From the NCBI GenBank assembly GCA_033239525.1, contig BSYO01000026.1, forward strand, positions 2,294,001-2,358,000: DNA of 64,000 nucleotides, read 5' to 3'. The stretch comes from Nepenthes gracilis (Eukaryota; Streptophyta; Magnoliopsida; Caryophyllales; Nepenthaceae). The notes under the pieces are model-generated. The model searched no databases and had not been told where the DNA came from. It saw only the letters and a program-made list of their open reading frames with translations. Position numbers and translations under genes: made by a program. Below, in pieces: positions 11,690 through 24,068 of this stretch; the stretch's first letter is position 1, and each line of letters starts with the position of its first letter.

Positions 11690-12600
11690 AATAGATGAGG
11701 GTCGTTGCAATTCTTTCCATATGAGGGTAGCAGGACTCTATTTCTGTCAATACTTTACTTACATAGTACATAGGTCACCTCACGCTTCCCTGCTGCGTAT
11801 AAGAATTGAGCTTAAGGCCGTGTTTGACACCGTCAGGTAAAGATATAAGTCCTCGTCCTCTAAAGAAGAGATAAGGAGCGGAGGGTTGGCGAGGTACTCT
11901 TTCAGTTCCTGGAATGCAACTTCACACTCGCCTGTCCACCGGAATCCGATTGACTTCGTCCCTCTAAGAGCCTTAAAGAACGGTAAGTATTTCTCTACGG
12001 ATTTGGCCAGGAATCGCGAGAGAGCGGCAAGTCTCCCTGTGAGCTTTTGGACTTCTTTTATGATCTGCAGAGAATTCATGTTAAGGATGACCCTAATTTT
12101 CTGTGGGTTTGCTTTGATGCTGCGCTGGGAAACTATGAAGTCCAAGAACTTTCTAGAAGTTCCCTTGAACATGCACTTGATCGGGTTGAGATTCATCCTG
12201 TGGGTTCGAAGCACTTCAAAGGTTTTTGTCAGATCGCGGACGTGGTTGTCAGTGACTTTGCTTTTGATGAGAATGTCATATACGTACACCTTCACGTTCC
12301 TCCTGATCTGTACTTCGAACATCTTATTCACCAACCACTGGTAGGTTGCACTTGGCATTTTTAGTCCGAATGGCATAACCTTGTAGCGGTAGGTCCCCTG
12401 ATTAGTCATAAATGAAGCATGCTTCTCGTCATCCATGCTCATCTTTATTTGATTGAGACTGAGTTGGCGTCCATGAAGCTCAAAAGTTCATACCCGGATG
12501 TGGAGTCCACTAGCTGGTCGATCCATGAAAGTGAAAAGCTATCCTTCGGGCAAGCTTTATTAATGTCAGTAAAGAAGAAGCATATCCACCACTTGCCTTT
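11690..12600 (-). pseudogene. gypsy reverse transcriptase with mutated active site
   Basis: The 220-aa open stretch 11780-12442 covers RT from MSMDDEKHASFMT through KVYVYDILIKSK to the connection (LTGRLAALSRFL) and the start of RNase H (YLYLTVSNTALSSIL). The catalytic box is YVYD (12275-12286) in place of YVDD, so the first catalytic Asp of the pair is replaced by Tyr and the enzyme cannot work. Downstream the frame continues degenerately to about 11.69 kb and then stops matching. Upstream the RT is interrupted by a 60-bp foreign filler at 12628-12690. Confidence 0.82.
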
Positions 12601-12627
12601 ACTTTTCTTTACGATGATAGTATTATC

Positions 12628-12690
12628 ATAGATTCTACAAAACCAAATAATAATATATTAATTCTAATTCAATTCTAATAACTAAATATA
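12628..12690. mobile_element. MITE fragment embedded in gypsy RT
   Basis: The segment between ATTCTACAAAACCAAATAAT and AACTAAATATATGAA matches the interior of the MITE at 8512-8893 (about 8734-8803), while both sides match gypsy RT. About 20 bp of RT seen in element 1 near 2585-2605 are missing here, so the fragment replaces them. No inverted repeats or target duplication are present. Confidence 0.55.
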
Positions 12691-13039
12691 TGAATTTTTC
12701 TTATGAATCCTGCGTCAAGGAGTTTCTTCACTTCCTCCCTTATGGCTATTAGATTTTCAATAGAGTGATTCCTGTGCTTCTACCTAACAGGTTTGTAACC
12801 AGAATCGAGACTTAACTTGTAAACAATTACTCGAATTGGTATCCCGGGTATGTTGGTGGGAATTCATGTGAAGACATCGGAGTTCCACCTGACAAAGTCC
12901 ACGAGTTGATTTCGGACCAACGTTGAAAGGGAACCGCCTATGTGCACACACTTCTCAGTTTCATTGCGGTCCATGGGGATCAGCTCCGTCATCTCACTGG
13001 ACTGGGCCTATTGTAGCATTGCTTAATCGTGGAAGTCAA

Positions 13040-13620
13040 GATCCTCCGCCGGTCAGCTAGGTGTTGTAGGGAGCGACCTCAAATAGGTAGTATGTTTGCC
13101 CCATCATTTGGTCGCCCAATGCCTCCCCTATCCCGCATAGAGTCGAGAACTTCACCTTCAGGTCGGAGATCGACGTCATGGCCCCAAAGGTGGCCAAGAA
13201 CGATCGATCAAGAATGGCGTTGTAGACTAACGGTAGCTCGACGACAAGGAACATAAGTGTTCGCATAACTACACTCAGGTGAGTCCCCATTGTAACCTCT
13301 AGTTGGATCTCTCCCTACATGGGCACTGATTCATTGTCCAGGATGTATAGAGGGCCCTTGGCTGCTCGCATCTGGCTCTTTTTAATCCAAGTTTAAAAAA
13401 TATATCAAGATACGGCAAATTTTGAGAGCTTCTATTATCATTGAAAACTCATTTCAATTGGTAGTCGAGCGTACCATTTGAAATGAGGGCTGATAGAATA
13501 AAAGAGTCTGAATGAGGAAAAGTTACATGTGTCATATCGCCATTACTAAAACTAATGATATCAATCCTAACGTCTACCCTCGCTCTCTTGCTGCTAGACG
13601 TAGCTTCCGGCCGATCTTGG
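13040..13620 (-). pseudogene. gypsy aspartic protease region
   Basis: The minus strand reads DIISFSNGDMTHV, then RVFNDNRSSKF at the position of the active site VDNGSS, then VTMGTHLSVV, AILDRSFLATFGA and LKVKFSTLCGIGE, all standard blocks of Retand protease. The active-site Gly is Arg and the residue before Asp is changed, so the protease is dead. It lies between gag and RT. Open pieces are 13057-13290 and 13449-13730, separated by stops. Confidence 0.7.
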
Positions 13621-15214
13621 CCGCTACTTCTGATCGGCCTACTTGAGATGATACAAATGACGCCGGCGGAGACACGATTCCTCGGTGGCTCTCTAGTTTC
13701 GTCGTCGGTGACCTCAGGGGCCTTCCTCAAGCTTCTCAGGAACCTTGTAAGGTGCCCTGGGTGGATTAGATCTTCAATTTCTTTCTGTAAGGTCCGACAA
13801 TCTTTCGTAGTATGCCCTAGAGACCGATGAAAATGGCAATACTTCGTCTAATCTCTGGCCTCCGAGTTCTTCTACGCTTTACGCCACTTTAGGAACTTCT
13901 CGTCCCAAATATATATCAAAATATTCGAGCGAGTGTTGTTCATGGGCATCAAGGTCAAGGGCCTAAACTCCCTTTGGACACACGGCTCGGACTGCAGTTA
14001 CTTGCGAGGTTCCCAGATTGGCCGCCATCTCTGTTTCTCTTCTTCAGAGTGGTTGGCCCTTTTGGCTATCGGTCCACGAACTCGGGATACTTTGTTTTGT
14101 TTGCCTCTTTGACTGCAATGTAGGCCTGAGCGATGGCCTCAACTTTTCGGAAGGTATGGGTTCGTTGGTGCGCCTAAGTGTTTAAAAAACTCCCTAACTA
14201 CCAATGTAGCGATGAAGGCGCTCAACTTCATCTTGTCGGAGAGTTGGGGGATCTGGTAAACTTCTGCAGTGAAGAGATTGAGGAACCGTTTCAGGCTCTC
14301 CTCCGGCTTCTGGTGGAGGTGGACGAGGTACTAGGGCCGCTTCTCTTCCCTTCGGCTAGAGACGAACTGGTACAGGAAGCAATCAACAAGCTTGTTAAAG
14401 GATCGGATGGAGTTGGGTTAGAGGCCATAAAACTAGAGCCTAGAGTCCCCCTTAAGTGTCAAGAGGAAGTATTAGCACATGACAGCCTCCCTTACCCCTT
14501 GGAAGACAACAATGTCCGGAAGTAGTCTGGGTGATCCATTGGATCTGTGCTTCTATCGCATACGTCCAGTGTTAGCATTTTGAATTTGAGGGGAATTGGT
14601 TGCATTCGGATATCCATGGAGAATAGCGACCTCCATAGGTTGGGTGCCTGTCGCTCGACCTCCACTTTAAACACGTGCTGCCATATCTTTTCCACCTTCT
14701 CCTCTATTCAAGGGGTGGACCCGCTCCTCTTCGCGTTGATGAAGTCTCAAAACTCGGAGTTCTCTTGGGGGTCACATAGGTTACGCTGGCTACCTGCGCA
14801 GGGCGGCTGCGTACTGCATGAGCCCTCTCATCTGGTCGTGAGCCTCTTGTCGTTGCAGGAGTTGCATGGGTTCTACCACTCCTGGCTTTCTTCTGGCGCA
14901 TCCCCGCTTGAGAGGCTTCGAGTTGTCGTCTGGGCCCTATTGCCTGAGGGCACTTGGGCCTCGGCGTCATCAGGCATGATTATTCTCGCTGCTCGGGCTC
15001 TCACCCTGTGTCCCCTTTGTCTGGAGATCAATGCCTAGGGTCCTAGAGGGGAGGCCCCTGTCCACTGCGCACCAACCCATGTGGACAGCACATGAAGCAT
15101 TTGCTTCATGTCGTCCACGTCAACTGCCAGCTTGTGCACTTTTAGGTCGGGCTGTTCGCTGGTTTGGCTACCTACAGAGGGGCCGTCATCGTGGGCGGCA
15201 ATGTCCCTTGCCGG
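13621..15214 (-). pseudogene. gypsy gag, broken
   Basis: The zinc finger is intact and readable at about 13796-13845 as CHFHRSLGHTTKDC, followed by QKEIEDLIHPGHL, the usual Retand tail. The N-terminal part is spread over 14492-14970 and 15035-15226 in different frames. It aligns by eye with 4.5-4.7 kb and 37.07-37.24 kb. Because the 5' LTR downstream is truncated, the primer-binding site and leader are missing. Confidence 0.7.
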
Positions 15215-15413
15215 TGCCTCCTGCACTACTAGTCTACAGCCACTTCAGCAGAAGTGCAGGAGAAACTGATTGGGCGTGCGCCAGAGGAGTTTAATGGGCA
15301 TTGCCTTGATTTCCCTGGGTCGCCTCTGCTTGGCTGAGCCCGTCTGCTGGTTGGGCTGTTTTCTATTGTGTGGGCTTTGTTGGTTCTGACCCAAATCCGC
15401 ATTGGACCCATCA
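15215..15413 (-). mobile_element. Truncated 5' LTR of gypsy element 2
   Basis: Only the first ~200 bp of the LTR remain. They match 11.31-11.50 kb and end in CCCATCA at the TATAT duplication. The inner edge runs directly into gag, so about 760 bp of LTR plus primer site are deleted. Confidence 0.6.
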
Positions 15414-18340
15414 TATATATATATGTATATCGTATTTAGGTACTAATTCAAATAGAATTGGGTCAAATTTTTTAGATTTTTATATCCGAATCTTATATAC
15501 CATAATATTTAATAAGAGATTAAAAGATATGAATTTACTTTTTAATATATTATCTAATACTTAATTCAGAAATTCTTTATAAAAAATGAAAAGATTATGA
15601 AAAATTAAGGATAAAAGAGAGCAAAAATTAGAGTTCTTAGCTCTGTGATTTGTGTAATTTACAAGAAATTAGAAAATAAAAATTTTATACTTATTTTTTC
15701 AGATTGTTTCCCCCTTTTCAAGTGTAATAGATATATTTATATCATTATTATTAATCAATGTGAATTTCTTAAAAAGTATAACCGATCATTATTTTAAACT
15801 GTTATTCTGATTAAAAATTAAATAGTTTAATCATTTTATATGCTCTAAGTTTAATATTTATCCGTTGAATATATTATTTATTTAATTTGACTATTTATCT
15901 CTTAATTTATATAATCATCTGTCTGAATTAATCATTTAATTTCTCAGCTTTTAGTAGCTCTAGTAATCTAACCATTCAGTTACTCAGTAATTCGATTGTT
16001 CGATTGGATCCCTTTTTTATTTGAATCTAACAAATTGACTAATTTATACATCTTCATGTGCTTACTATTTGTGGCCCTCATATTTCAATAAGTTGAATCG
16101 ATCTTATCTTAAATGACTTCGATATCTCTTAATTTTAAATTTCGGTCACTTTAATTAGCAGCCATATAGGCTTATTTTTATTATTAAGATAAATATTATA
16201 TGCCTAATTAAGTTAGTCAATATTTATTTTATTTTAATGAATTGAACTTATATTCATATAATTAATAAATTTATAATAATTATTATAAAAATTAAAATAT
16301 AAAAATATACATTTTTCAATCTTTAATTTAAGATAATCAGAATTTATGTGATCTGATGAGGTCTAAGGCCAGTCTAACTCCGTGATGCAGGCAATTTGGA
16401 TCTGGACTACTGTCCGTACGGATTCTTCCATGTACTATTAGTCTTTTTTTTTTTTTTGATTAACTTCTGCGTATTTTTTTAATTTAATGGGGCTTTAGTA
16501 TGGGCCCCGCTTGGGTCAAAAGACCAAAGGGTAGCCTTTAGCCCCTAAAGAAATAATAATAATAATTGGGTAATTAAGTCAACTTCATTTTAGAGTAACA
16601 GTCAAATTGATATAGAGAGCATTTACTACGGCATGCATGATTGTGATTAATTTTATATATGGTATAAATAAAAATATTGACTAATATTTTAAATTTAGAC
16701 TAATATATATTCGTATATGACTTTTGATAGTGATATTTGTTCTGATGTTATTACAAGAATATGATATGTTGATATCAGCTGACATATTGGATGATATTAC
16801 TATGTCAATTAATGATTCTCACAAAATTTTTTAATATATCCGATATAAATATATATGATTCGATATTAATGTATATGCTCTTAGGTTTTAGTTACTCTTT
16901 TGTGTGTGCCACAATAAACGAATAATCATCAAAAAGTTGCACAATATTCCTACGATGATTACAGTACTTGCACGTCAGTGCTCGAGCCTGATGTGCACCC
17001 AAGCACTAAAGACAATGGGGCCCGAGCACCAAATACACTGGCCCTCGTGCCCAAGGAGAGCTTGAGGGGCACTCAAGTGTGACTTACAATAAAATCGTGC
17101 TAACGTAATTTTAGGGTATTATGAAATCAGTTTCTTACACAATGAATATCATATGGAAATAGAAGAGAAAAAGAAATAAGAGGAAGATGTTCGACATCCG
17201 ATTAATATCCAATTTGAATTTCGTTCTTTACCAAGATTAGTTACGCTATTATAAAGTGAATTTCTAGATCATAGTTTTATTTGATTACTTTTATTTCTCA
17301 TTGTACTGTCTCTTATGGGTTGTTAAGTGTATTGAAGGGGTTTACAATCAATCATTTTTTACTTGGGATTGTACTAAAGAGATTTTAGAAGAGGTTATTT
17401 ATAACCGATACTATTATTATTATAATAAATTTGTTCAAAATTTATCATGTTATTTTTTTTTAGTTGAAAACGTTATACATTATTATATTTTTTATACTTA
17501 CGAATTTCATAGTTAACGTTCAACGATGTGTTCCGGTTTATTCCATTGTATCAGGTTGTCTATGTCCAGATCGAGCCCTAACAAATGCGACCAAGATAAA
17601 AACTGATACCGATATACATATATATATTGTCATTCATGATACAACAGTATAAATGTGCACACCTTTTCTTTTAATGCTTGACTCTAGAATACTCATTTAG
17701 CTTTAGTAAATGGATATTTACCAATGATTTTAGTAAGGACTAAAAGACAATCAAGAAATGGATATTTTTCATATGACTCAATGATTTTAGTCTTACGCAC
17801 AGGAATTCTAATCTCTCTTTCTCCCTCTCTCCATCCAACGTTATAGCAAGACCCCCAATGGTAAAAATTAACTCTGGTAACTAAAAAGATTGAAGCTTTT
17901 TTAAGAGAATATTATTGTTGCTTTTGAAATGAGTTTTGCATCAGGCATTTACATTCGACCCTCTAAGCTTAAACTAAGGACATATTTCGCTCCATATAGT
18001 CATCTTGCAACCTTCTAGAGGGCTACCCGGGCACAGTTAGTCCTTGCACTTGCCCCATTTAAATTCCCTCAAGTACTCATCCGATGTCAAACACATAACA
18101 TTTTAGTTTATTTAGTGCCCTAATGACTTAAGCATCAAATGATCATCTAAGAAAAATTCATTGGGCCCCAATTTATCCCTCTTTTGATCATGGTGTATCG
18201 ACTAAAGATTTATTGATTCGGATATCAGTGATTAACAGATCGAAAATTGTTTAAGTCGATTCCTTATCCATGGACGCAACAATCATATTCTAAAATGATG
18301 AAGAAGAAACTTCTTGATACCTAACAAATCGACCGCATGT
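15414..18340. other. Intergenic, no gene recognised
   Basis: This is AT-rich sequence with scattered chance ORFs (for example 17301-17516). A GC-richer patch at about 16965-17085 contains repeated GCCC(G/A)AGCAC-like words; I cannot assign it. A poly-T run lies near 16446-16458. Confidence 0.4.
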
Positions 18341-18344
18341 CACA

Positions 18345-20363
18345 AACTTATACCAAAAGTAAATAATATTAGTAATTAGCAATAATTAAGATCCATAAAA
18401 TAAATTTTCTACCCAAAAGACAATAAAATATAATACCCAAATTCAGCTTCAACTTATCAAAATATCAGAATAAATCATCATCAATGACAGGAATAATACT
18501 ATTACAATATCACTCCGAGTTACCTATCTAAATAATAAAACTGGTCACAACCTGTTCAAAGTATTCATAAGGAAAATGATAATCCAATAACACAAATCAT
18601 ATGACCGATCCAACATAGACCAAAATGCCATGATCCAAATATCAGAATAATCTGAACGAAATCTTTAAATCAATATACTAATATCTATCATTCTCTCAAT
18701 TTCAAAGATACATCAAATGCGAATACAATTCATCTTCAAATCTAATAATTACAAAATATAAATAAAATATCTACCAGCATCCTCGTCGAAGTTCCTTACA
18801 ATGTATTCATAATTCTCTAATATAAAATGGTCAAAAAATAATAAAAATTATAAGCCGAATGCTTAACAAATATATATATATAAAACAAAATAATACATCC
18901 ATAATTAGAGTGAATAAACTAATTAATAAAACATATATAAAATCTATAAGAGTTGAAGTCCAACTTTCCAAAATGAAAAATCCACCAATGTTCAAATGTG
19001 ATCTCGTGTGCAAAATGTATAATCCAAAAGTAAAGGTCAAACGATCTAACTGTACGAAATTAACCGAAATTCGATATTCAAAATCTAAGCGGTTGTTAAA
19101 ACTTGTAAATTTGAAATTAAAGTCACGAGTATCCAAATAAATATAGATAAAAATTTAAAATATAGTCAAATCGGAGAACAAAAAACTGGAAAGTTGACTT
19201 TAAAAAATGGTTACATATACTCTCAGTAACCTCTGAATCATTATTATTTGACCCATAGGTGAATGTTTTATATATTTTTTTCTATAAACGAGGACAAATG
19301 TTATTTTTTTGTTACTATGAAAATTAGATGTAATCCTCAAATCAGTCTGAATAAATTATAATGTTTAAATATATTAGTTTCGCTTAATTCTTTACGATAA
19401 TTCTAATAAAATATAAAATTGTCGAAGGTCTCTATAATAAATATCTATAACTTTTTATTTTTAATAGAAAACTATAAAAGTTTTATTTCGAGAAAATACA
19501 AATATAAAATTTTTACCCTAAAAATAGTACAAATATGAATATAAAATAAAGCTCAACTTGGCGCACAATGCATAGAATACCACTTATAAAGCTTATATAC
19601 AAGTTTTCATAACTTTTATTTATAAATATTCTTATATATAAATATAATATCTCAAGATATTTATCCAATTTTCACAAAGTAAATAAAATTTTCAAATATT
19701 GACAAAACTAAAACTAAACTCAAAATATCTAGTAAAACTATATGCATGCATAAATAATCAAAATGAGGTAAGTAAAAATGATATACATATATAATAAAAT
19801 CACCAAATATAAGCCAACTTAAGAGAAAATGGAAAAAAAATTAAGATATGGCTTAAAAATACTTACATTTGACATCAAATCTGACAAATCTGGCTAGAAA
19901 ATATTTCAAAATTTCTCTTCTTCTCTTCCTCTCTTTTCATTCCATTCTCTTTCTCTCTCATTCCTCTTCCTTTCTTGCATAAATGCTTGAAAACAATGCA
20001 CAAGTCTTTTTATAGACAAACTGCTTTAGGCATGCATCATGCACCGCGCTAAACCTTAGTCACGTATAAGTCCCGTCTCAAGTAGGATTCATGCGTCAGC
20101 AATTTGCCAATATCATACTCAAGTACCCAAAAGGCGAATATCAGACACTCACCAATCTGCCCGAATCTCGCTTAAGTGGTCCAAAGTTGTTCCTCAAATG
20201 TGCCTAATCCGCCAAAAATGTGTACAAGCGCATGTCAGGCGTGTCTCAGGCATAAAACTTGCTTTTTTAGATTTTCTTTAAATTTTTATTATACAATTAT
20301 TTTTAATATATTTAAAATAAACTAATAATATCCAATTAAATTAACTAAGAACCGAGTATTACA
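18345..20363 (-). mobile_element. LTR-like repeat, about 2 kb, copy A
   Basis: Most of this stretch aligns by eye with 46346-48118 (copy B) in the same orientation. On the minus strand it starts TGTAATACTCGG at 20363. It has a TATA-like TCTATAAAAAG near 20010, then a purine-rich leader, then AAATGTAAGTATT (a splice-donor-like site near 19865). It ends near 18357 before TTTTGGTATAAG, a decayed match to the tRNA-Met primer site TGGTATCAGAGC. This layout (promoter, leader, primer site) suggests a 5' LTR followed by about 100 bp of leader. No coding region is joined to it. Confidence 0.5.
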
Positions 20364-21142
20364 CTCTATGAGAATGATTGCAAAATAAATCTCTAAGTTA
20401 ACTTGAATATGATTAAATAATAATCTTATGAAAGCCATTTATAAGCCAAGCTATAATCAAGCTTGTTGTAAACGCCCCATTGTATTATTTTTTTCTTCAT
20501 AAGGAGGAAATTGCAAGATAGCATAGAAAACAGGATAAAATGTTACATAACAACAATGTCTTCAGAACAGACTTTAGTCATGATAGCATGTAATCCGAAT
20601 AGGGTTAAGGGCACTTTTTAAAGGTATGGTGCATGACCATTTGAGATACCCCTATTATCTGTAAGAACGAATTCTTCCTTTGTAGAACACTTCAAGAAAA
20701 ATAATAATACCGAAAATCAATCAATCAGGTTTGTTTAATACAAAATATTATAAAATATAATTGATTTATATGAGTATTATAGATGAATATTGTTAAAAAA
20801 TTAGACCCTATCAATTTTGATGCAAGGTATAGTTACATGTAAGAAAGATCAACCCAGCCTAGCTCGGCTTGGTTATAATTTTTTACTTTCAATAAATATT
20901 ATGTTTAAAAACATATCTCAATATATTGTATTTTTTACAATTAATAACTTTTTATGCAAAAATTATTTATTTATAATACTTTATGGGAACATTTTAGATT
21001 AATAATTTTGAGGTATTTGATCTTTTATGTAAGTATAAAGTTTTTTAAACAAAAATATCAAATTTTTTAAAAAAAAGTTAATATGCTCTCCAATCCGGCT
21101 CGATTTTAATAAGGAACAAATATAATTAGTGTTTTAGACATG
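20364..21142. other. Intergenic, AT-rich
   Basis: No protein, RNA or repeat family is recognised between the LTR-like repeat and the solo LTR at 21148. The ORF at 20817-21002 is AT-rich and looks like chance. Confidence 0.4.
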
Positions 21143-21147
21143 GGTAA

Positions 21148-21530
21148 TGTAGAGTCCCACATCGGATGTGGAGGTGAACGAAGCACGCCTGATAAAGGGT
21201 GTGGATACCTCTTCCATTGGCGACGCGCTCTGGGAGGCTGTTTAAAACAGGCTCCCGGAGCGCGCCAATGGAAGGGTTCGCCAGAGGAAATCCTTGAGGC
21301 GCCCTGCGACGGCCGTGTGCGGCAGGGGATGGCCAAAGAGGACAATATCGTCACGCTTCTGCTGTGGCACTCTGATGGGTGGGGAACGTGTTTCCCCGTG
21401 GCGACGCGTTTTGGGGGCCCGTAAGGGTCTGCCAGGAACAAAACCGTGAGGCGCCCTGTGACGGCCTTGACGGCAGGGGACGGTCCAAAGTGGACAATAT
21501 CGTCAGTGCGGATGCTCCGGGGACGTTACA
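21148..21530. mobile_element. Compact solo LTR (TRIM-like), 383 bp, perfect TSD
   Basis: It begins TGTAGAGTCCCACATCGG and ends CGTTACA, with identical GGTAA on both sides (21143-21147, 21531-21535). The core phrases (GTCCCACATCGG, GGGTGTGGATACCTCT, GAGGACAATATCG, final GTTACA) match an abundant plant short-LTR family known from many angiosperms. The module AGGCGCCCTG...GACAATATCGTCA occurs twice, at about 21297-21353 and 21450-21507, so this copy carries an internal duplication of about 150 bp. The ORFs on both strands here are side effects of its GC-rich composition. Confidence 0.85.
21211..21274. repeat. Long hairpin inside the solo LTR
   Basis: Two arms of about 31-33 bp, beginning CTTCCATTGG and ending CCAATGGAAG, are complementary apart from a 2-bp bulge and two mismatches, with almost no loop (centre near 21243). 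It sits between the 5' part and the first duplicated module of the solo LTR. Confidence 0.85.
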
Positions 21531-21535
21531 GGTAA

Positions 21536-23979
21536 TTAAACCTAATTCTGTTCAATAAGCTTAATTTTAATAAAGTCTAATTAACACTAATACATACCCG
21601 GCAACCAAGTGGATGAATCAACGCCACACTTGTTCATGGAATATTATCTTTTAAATGGAGTTTCTAACTTGGGTATAGTTTTGTGGCTTGGGGAGCATAC
21701 ATCTCTAAAAGATGGATACATTTAATTTATCTTAATAATAATCATTCAATATTAATCAATCAATTGTATTATTTTTTTAAATAAATAAAAGTTAATTTTT
21801 TTAAAAAGAAAGATTTCAATTATTTAATATTGATTGAACAGTTATAAATAAGAGAAGTTTATTTTAACCCTTTATTAGTGGGGTAGAGGCTTCGGATTCA
21901 TAGTTGTGGGTTTTGGAACTTGTTATTAAAATCATGGCTAAAGGAGTGGCGTGTATCACACATTTAGGACCGTCTTGAGAGATTTTTGACAGGTCCTTAA
22001 AATTTTTTAACTTGAATTTTAATACCACATAAATAAAATAAAAATTAAAAAATAAAATAAAGACAAACTTAAAAGAGAAGGATGAGAAAAAGGTAAAAGG
22101 ACTTTAAACAGTTAAGATTCTACCTTAGAAATTATTTTGGAGGCAGAACAGGTATTATCCAAGACTAGCTCTTAACCTTTCTATGCAAATTTTAAGTGAT
22201 ATCATACTTGTATTTTACCAAGTATTTTCAGGATGCTTTTGAAAGCAAGAAAATATCCTTTCTATGCTAATAATACTTACATTAACAAAGGTTTTAGGCT
22301 TATCAAATAAACTATTTAGAACCCTCCAATTTAATAAAGTGGATTACTCTTAAAATCAAGTAACCATTCAATCTAAATTACTCAACATGGGCTATTGTTT
22401 TGACTAAGTAACCTCTCCATCTATGTAATCACTCAAAATGGGATATTATCTTGACCAAGTAACTACGCATTATTTATAATCACTCAAAGTGAGATATTAG
22501 GCTTGAAGACTCTTTAGCTTCCTTTGGAGTTGAGGTCTCTATGCCTTAAACAACCGATTCTACAAGAGTTTGATTGTTAACTTTCCGTGTTGGCATATTC
22601 TGATAGTTTTCTTAGGATTGTGATAATGATACACTAAATTTGTTTTACTGTTGTGCCATGTCCCCCTAATTTTACATTTCGAACTACTACTTAAAAAATC
22701 GTGAGCATATTACACAATTCATAAGTAGCTCACCACAGCAAAATTCCTAAAACAAAATGTTTTTGTCGCTATTAACCTAGCATTCAAAATGGCATGAGCC
22801 TTTTTTGACTTTGGTCAATAATTTAGGTTACTTTAGTCTTTGTCTAGATTAATAATTTAACACCCTCACAAATCAGGTATTCTAACATAAACTCTATACT
22901 AATAGCCGATCATTTGCGTTTAAATTGTATTTTAATAGTTCATAAAACTAATAATCTTATTATCTGACAAGCTATATTTGTTAGATATTCTACCTCTAAC
23001 AATTAAACTTCTACGAAAAGGAATTAATTTAATAGTTCATTTTTCTAAAAAGTTAATCCATTCTAACAATTTGAATTATCATTTCATAGAGCGAAGCTAA
23101 ACTCTAAACATATAGCCTCACATAGAATGACTCTTTTCAAAATTTAACTCTTTACAATACATATTACTTTTTCCCCTTTATTAGTAAAATCAATGAGGTA
23201 GTACATTTGATAATTTGAATTATTATTTGATAATTTAGTAAAAATTATAAATTAAGTTATTTTTTACTTTTTAAAAAAATGTTATAGTACTAAAATACCT
23301 ACTTTGTAAAAAAAAAATTACTCAAAAATATAACAATTAATATGTATTTTTAATTTTTTTAAAAATATGAAATATAAACCATTAAAATTTTAATTGAACG
23401 GTTGTACGGATGGTTGGCCCCTTGGCCCCATTAGTGATAGGATGCCTGGTTTGACTTTACATCAATTAGTGTTTAACTTCCATAATTTTTATAATTTATA
23501 TCTTTTAATCAAAATTATTTTTACAATTTTGCTAAAAAATTCTAAATTAAAATTTAAATAAAAATACAAATTTAAGTAATAGAAAATCTCGTACTTTCAA
23601 TATTTTTTTAAAAAAATCAAATTATAATATTTTCTAAAAACTATGCTAAAAATAACAAAAAATTATATAATTTAGATGTTCACATTGTTAACTTCTATTC
23701 TTTTTTAGAATTGTCATTAATTTTTTATTTCACTTCTCATTTTAATCTCCAAGACTATTATTACAACATGAAAAAAATATTTTAAAATAACACATTAAAA
23801 TATGATATCAATCTTGATCCTCTATTAATTTTAAAATAATTTCAACCATTAGAATATAAAAAATATAATATTTAAAAACTTATAACATAATCCTTATTTT
23901 TAGTTTTCTATTTATGATATGAACATTTTAATATTTTTTTTAAAAAAACCTTATTTATATTTTTCAAAAAAAAAAAAAA
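21536..23979. other. Intergenic, AT-rich
   Basis: Apart from the small tandem repeat at 22358-22508 I recognise nothing here. A poly-A tract at about 23967-23979 precedes the foldback arm at 23980. Confidence 0.4.
22358..22508 (+). repeat. Tandem repeat, 3 copies of about 51 bp
   Basis: Three degenerate copies start AAGTAAC and contain TAATCACTCAAA(A/G)TGGGATATT or a variant. The family and function are unknown. Confidence 0.55.
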
Positions 23980-24068
23980 GAGAGCAATTGGATTACTTTA
24001 GATCATCCAATGATCCCGGCTATGCCGGAGGTGCACCTACATGCCTCTATATAGGAGCATCACCCAAA
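23980..24068 (+). repeat. Single arm of foldback repeat family
   Basis: GATTACTTTAGATCATCCAA, then CCTACATGCCTCTATATAGGAGC, matches the arm motif (GATCACTTTGAATCCAAC..., GGGGCTCCTAC..., AGGAGC) seen at 27510, 28985 and 39078. No partner arm is seen nearby. Confidence 0.45.

Larger units (their letters stand above)
10539..15413 (-). mobile_element. Gypsy element 2 (Tat/Retand-like), deleted derivative with TSD
   Basis: The element is bounded by LTR ends (TGAT... at 10539 and ...CCCATCA at 15413) and flanked on both sides by TATAT (10534-10538 and 15414-15418), the 5-bp target duplication. On the minus strand it holds gag, protease and RT, but RNase H and integrase are missing: the sequence passes from the start of the RNase H connection (about 11.7 kb) almost directly to the 3' LTR at 11502. 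The 5' LTR keeps only its first ~200 bp. It is thus a defective 4.9-kb derivative. TATAT sits in AT repeats, so the duplication alone is weak evidence, but it agrees with the LTR termini. Confidence 0.75.

Noticed and set aside
16965..17085. GC-richer patch with repeated GCACC words
   Set aside because: Too short and irregular to assign; some similarity to gypsy 3' sequence near 11.51 kb, but not enough to call.
18831..19140. 101-aa and 93-aa ORFs in the LTR-like repeat
   Set aside because: AT-rich, not conserved in the second copy near 46.9 kb, and no domain.
21106..21441. ORFs of 111 and 94 aa on both strands
   Set aside because: They lie in the short solo LTR and reflect its GC-rich hairpin.
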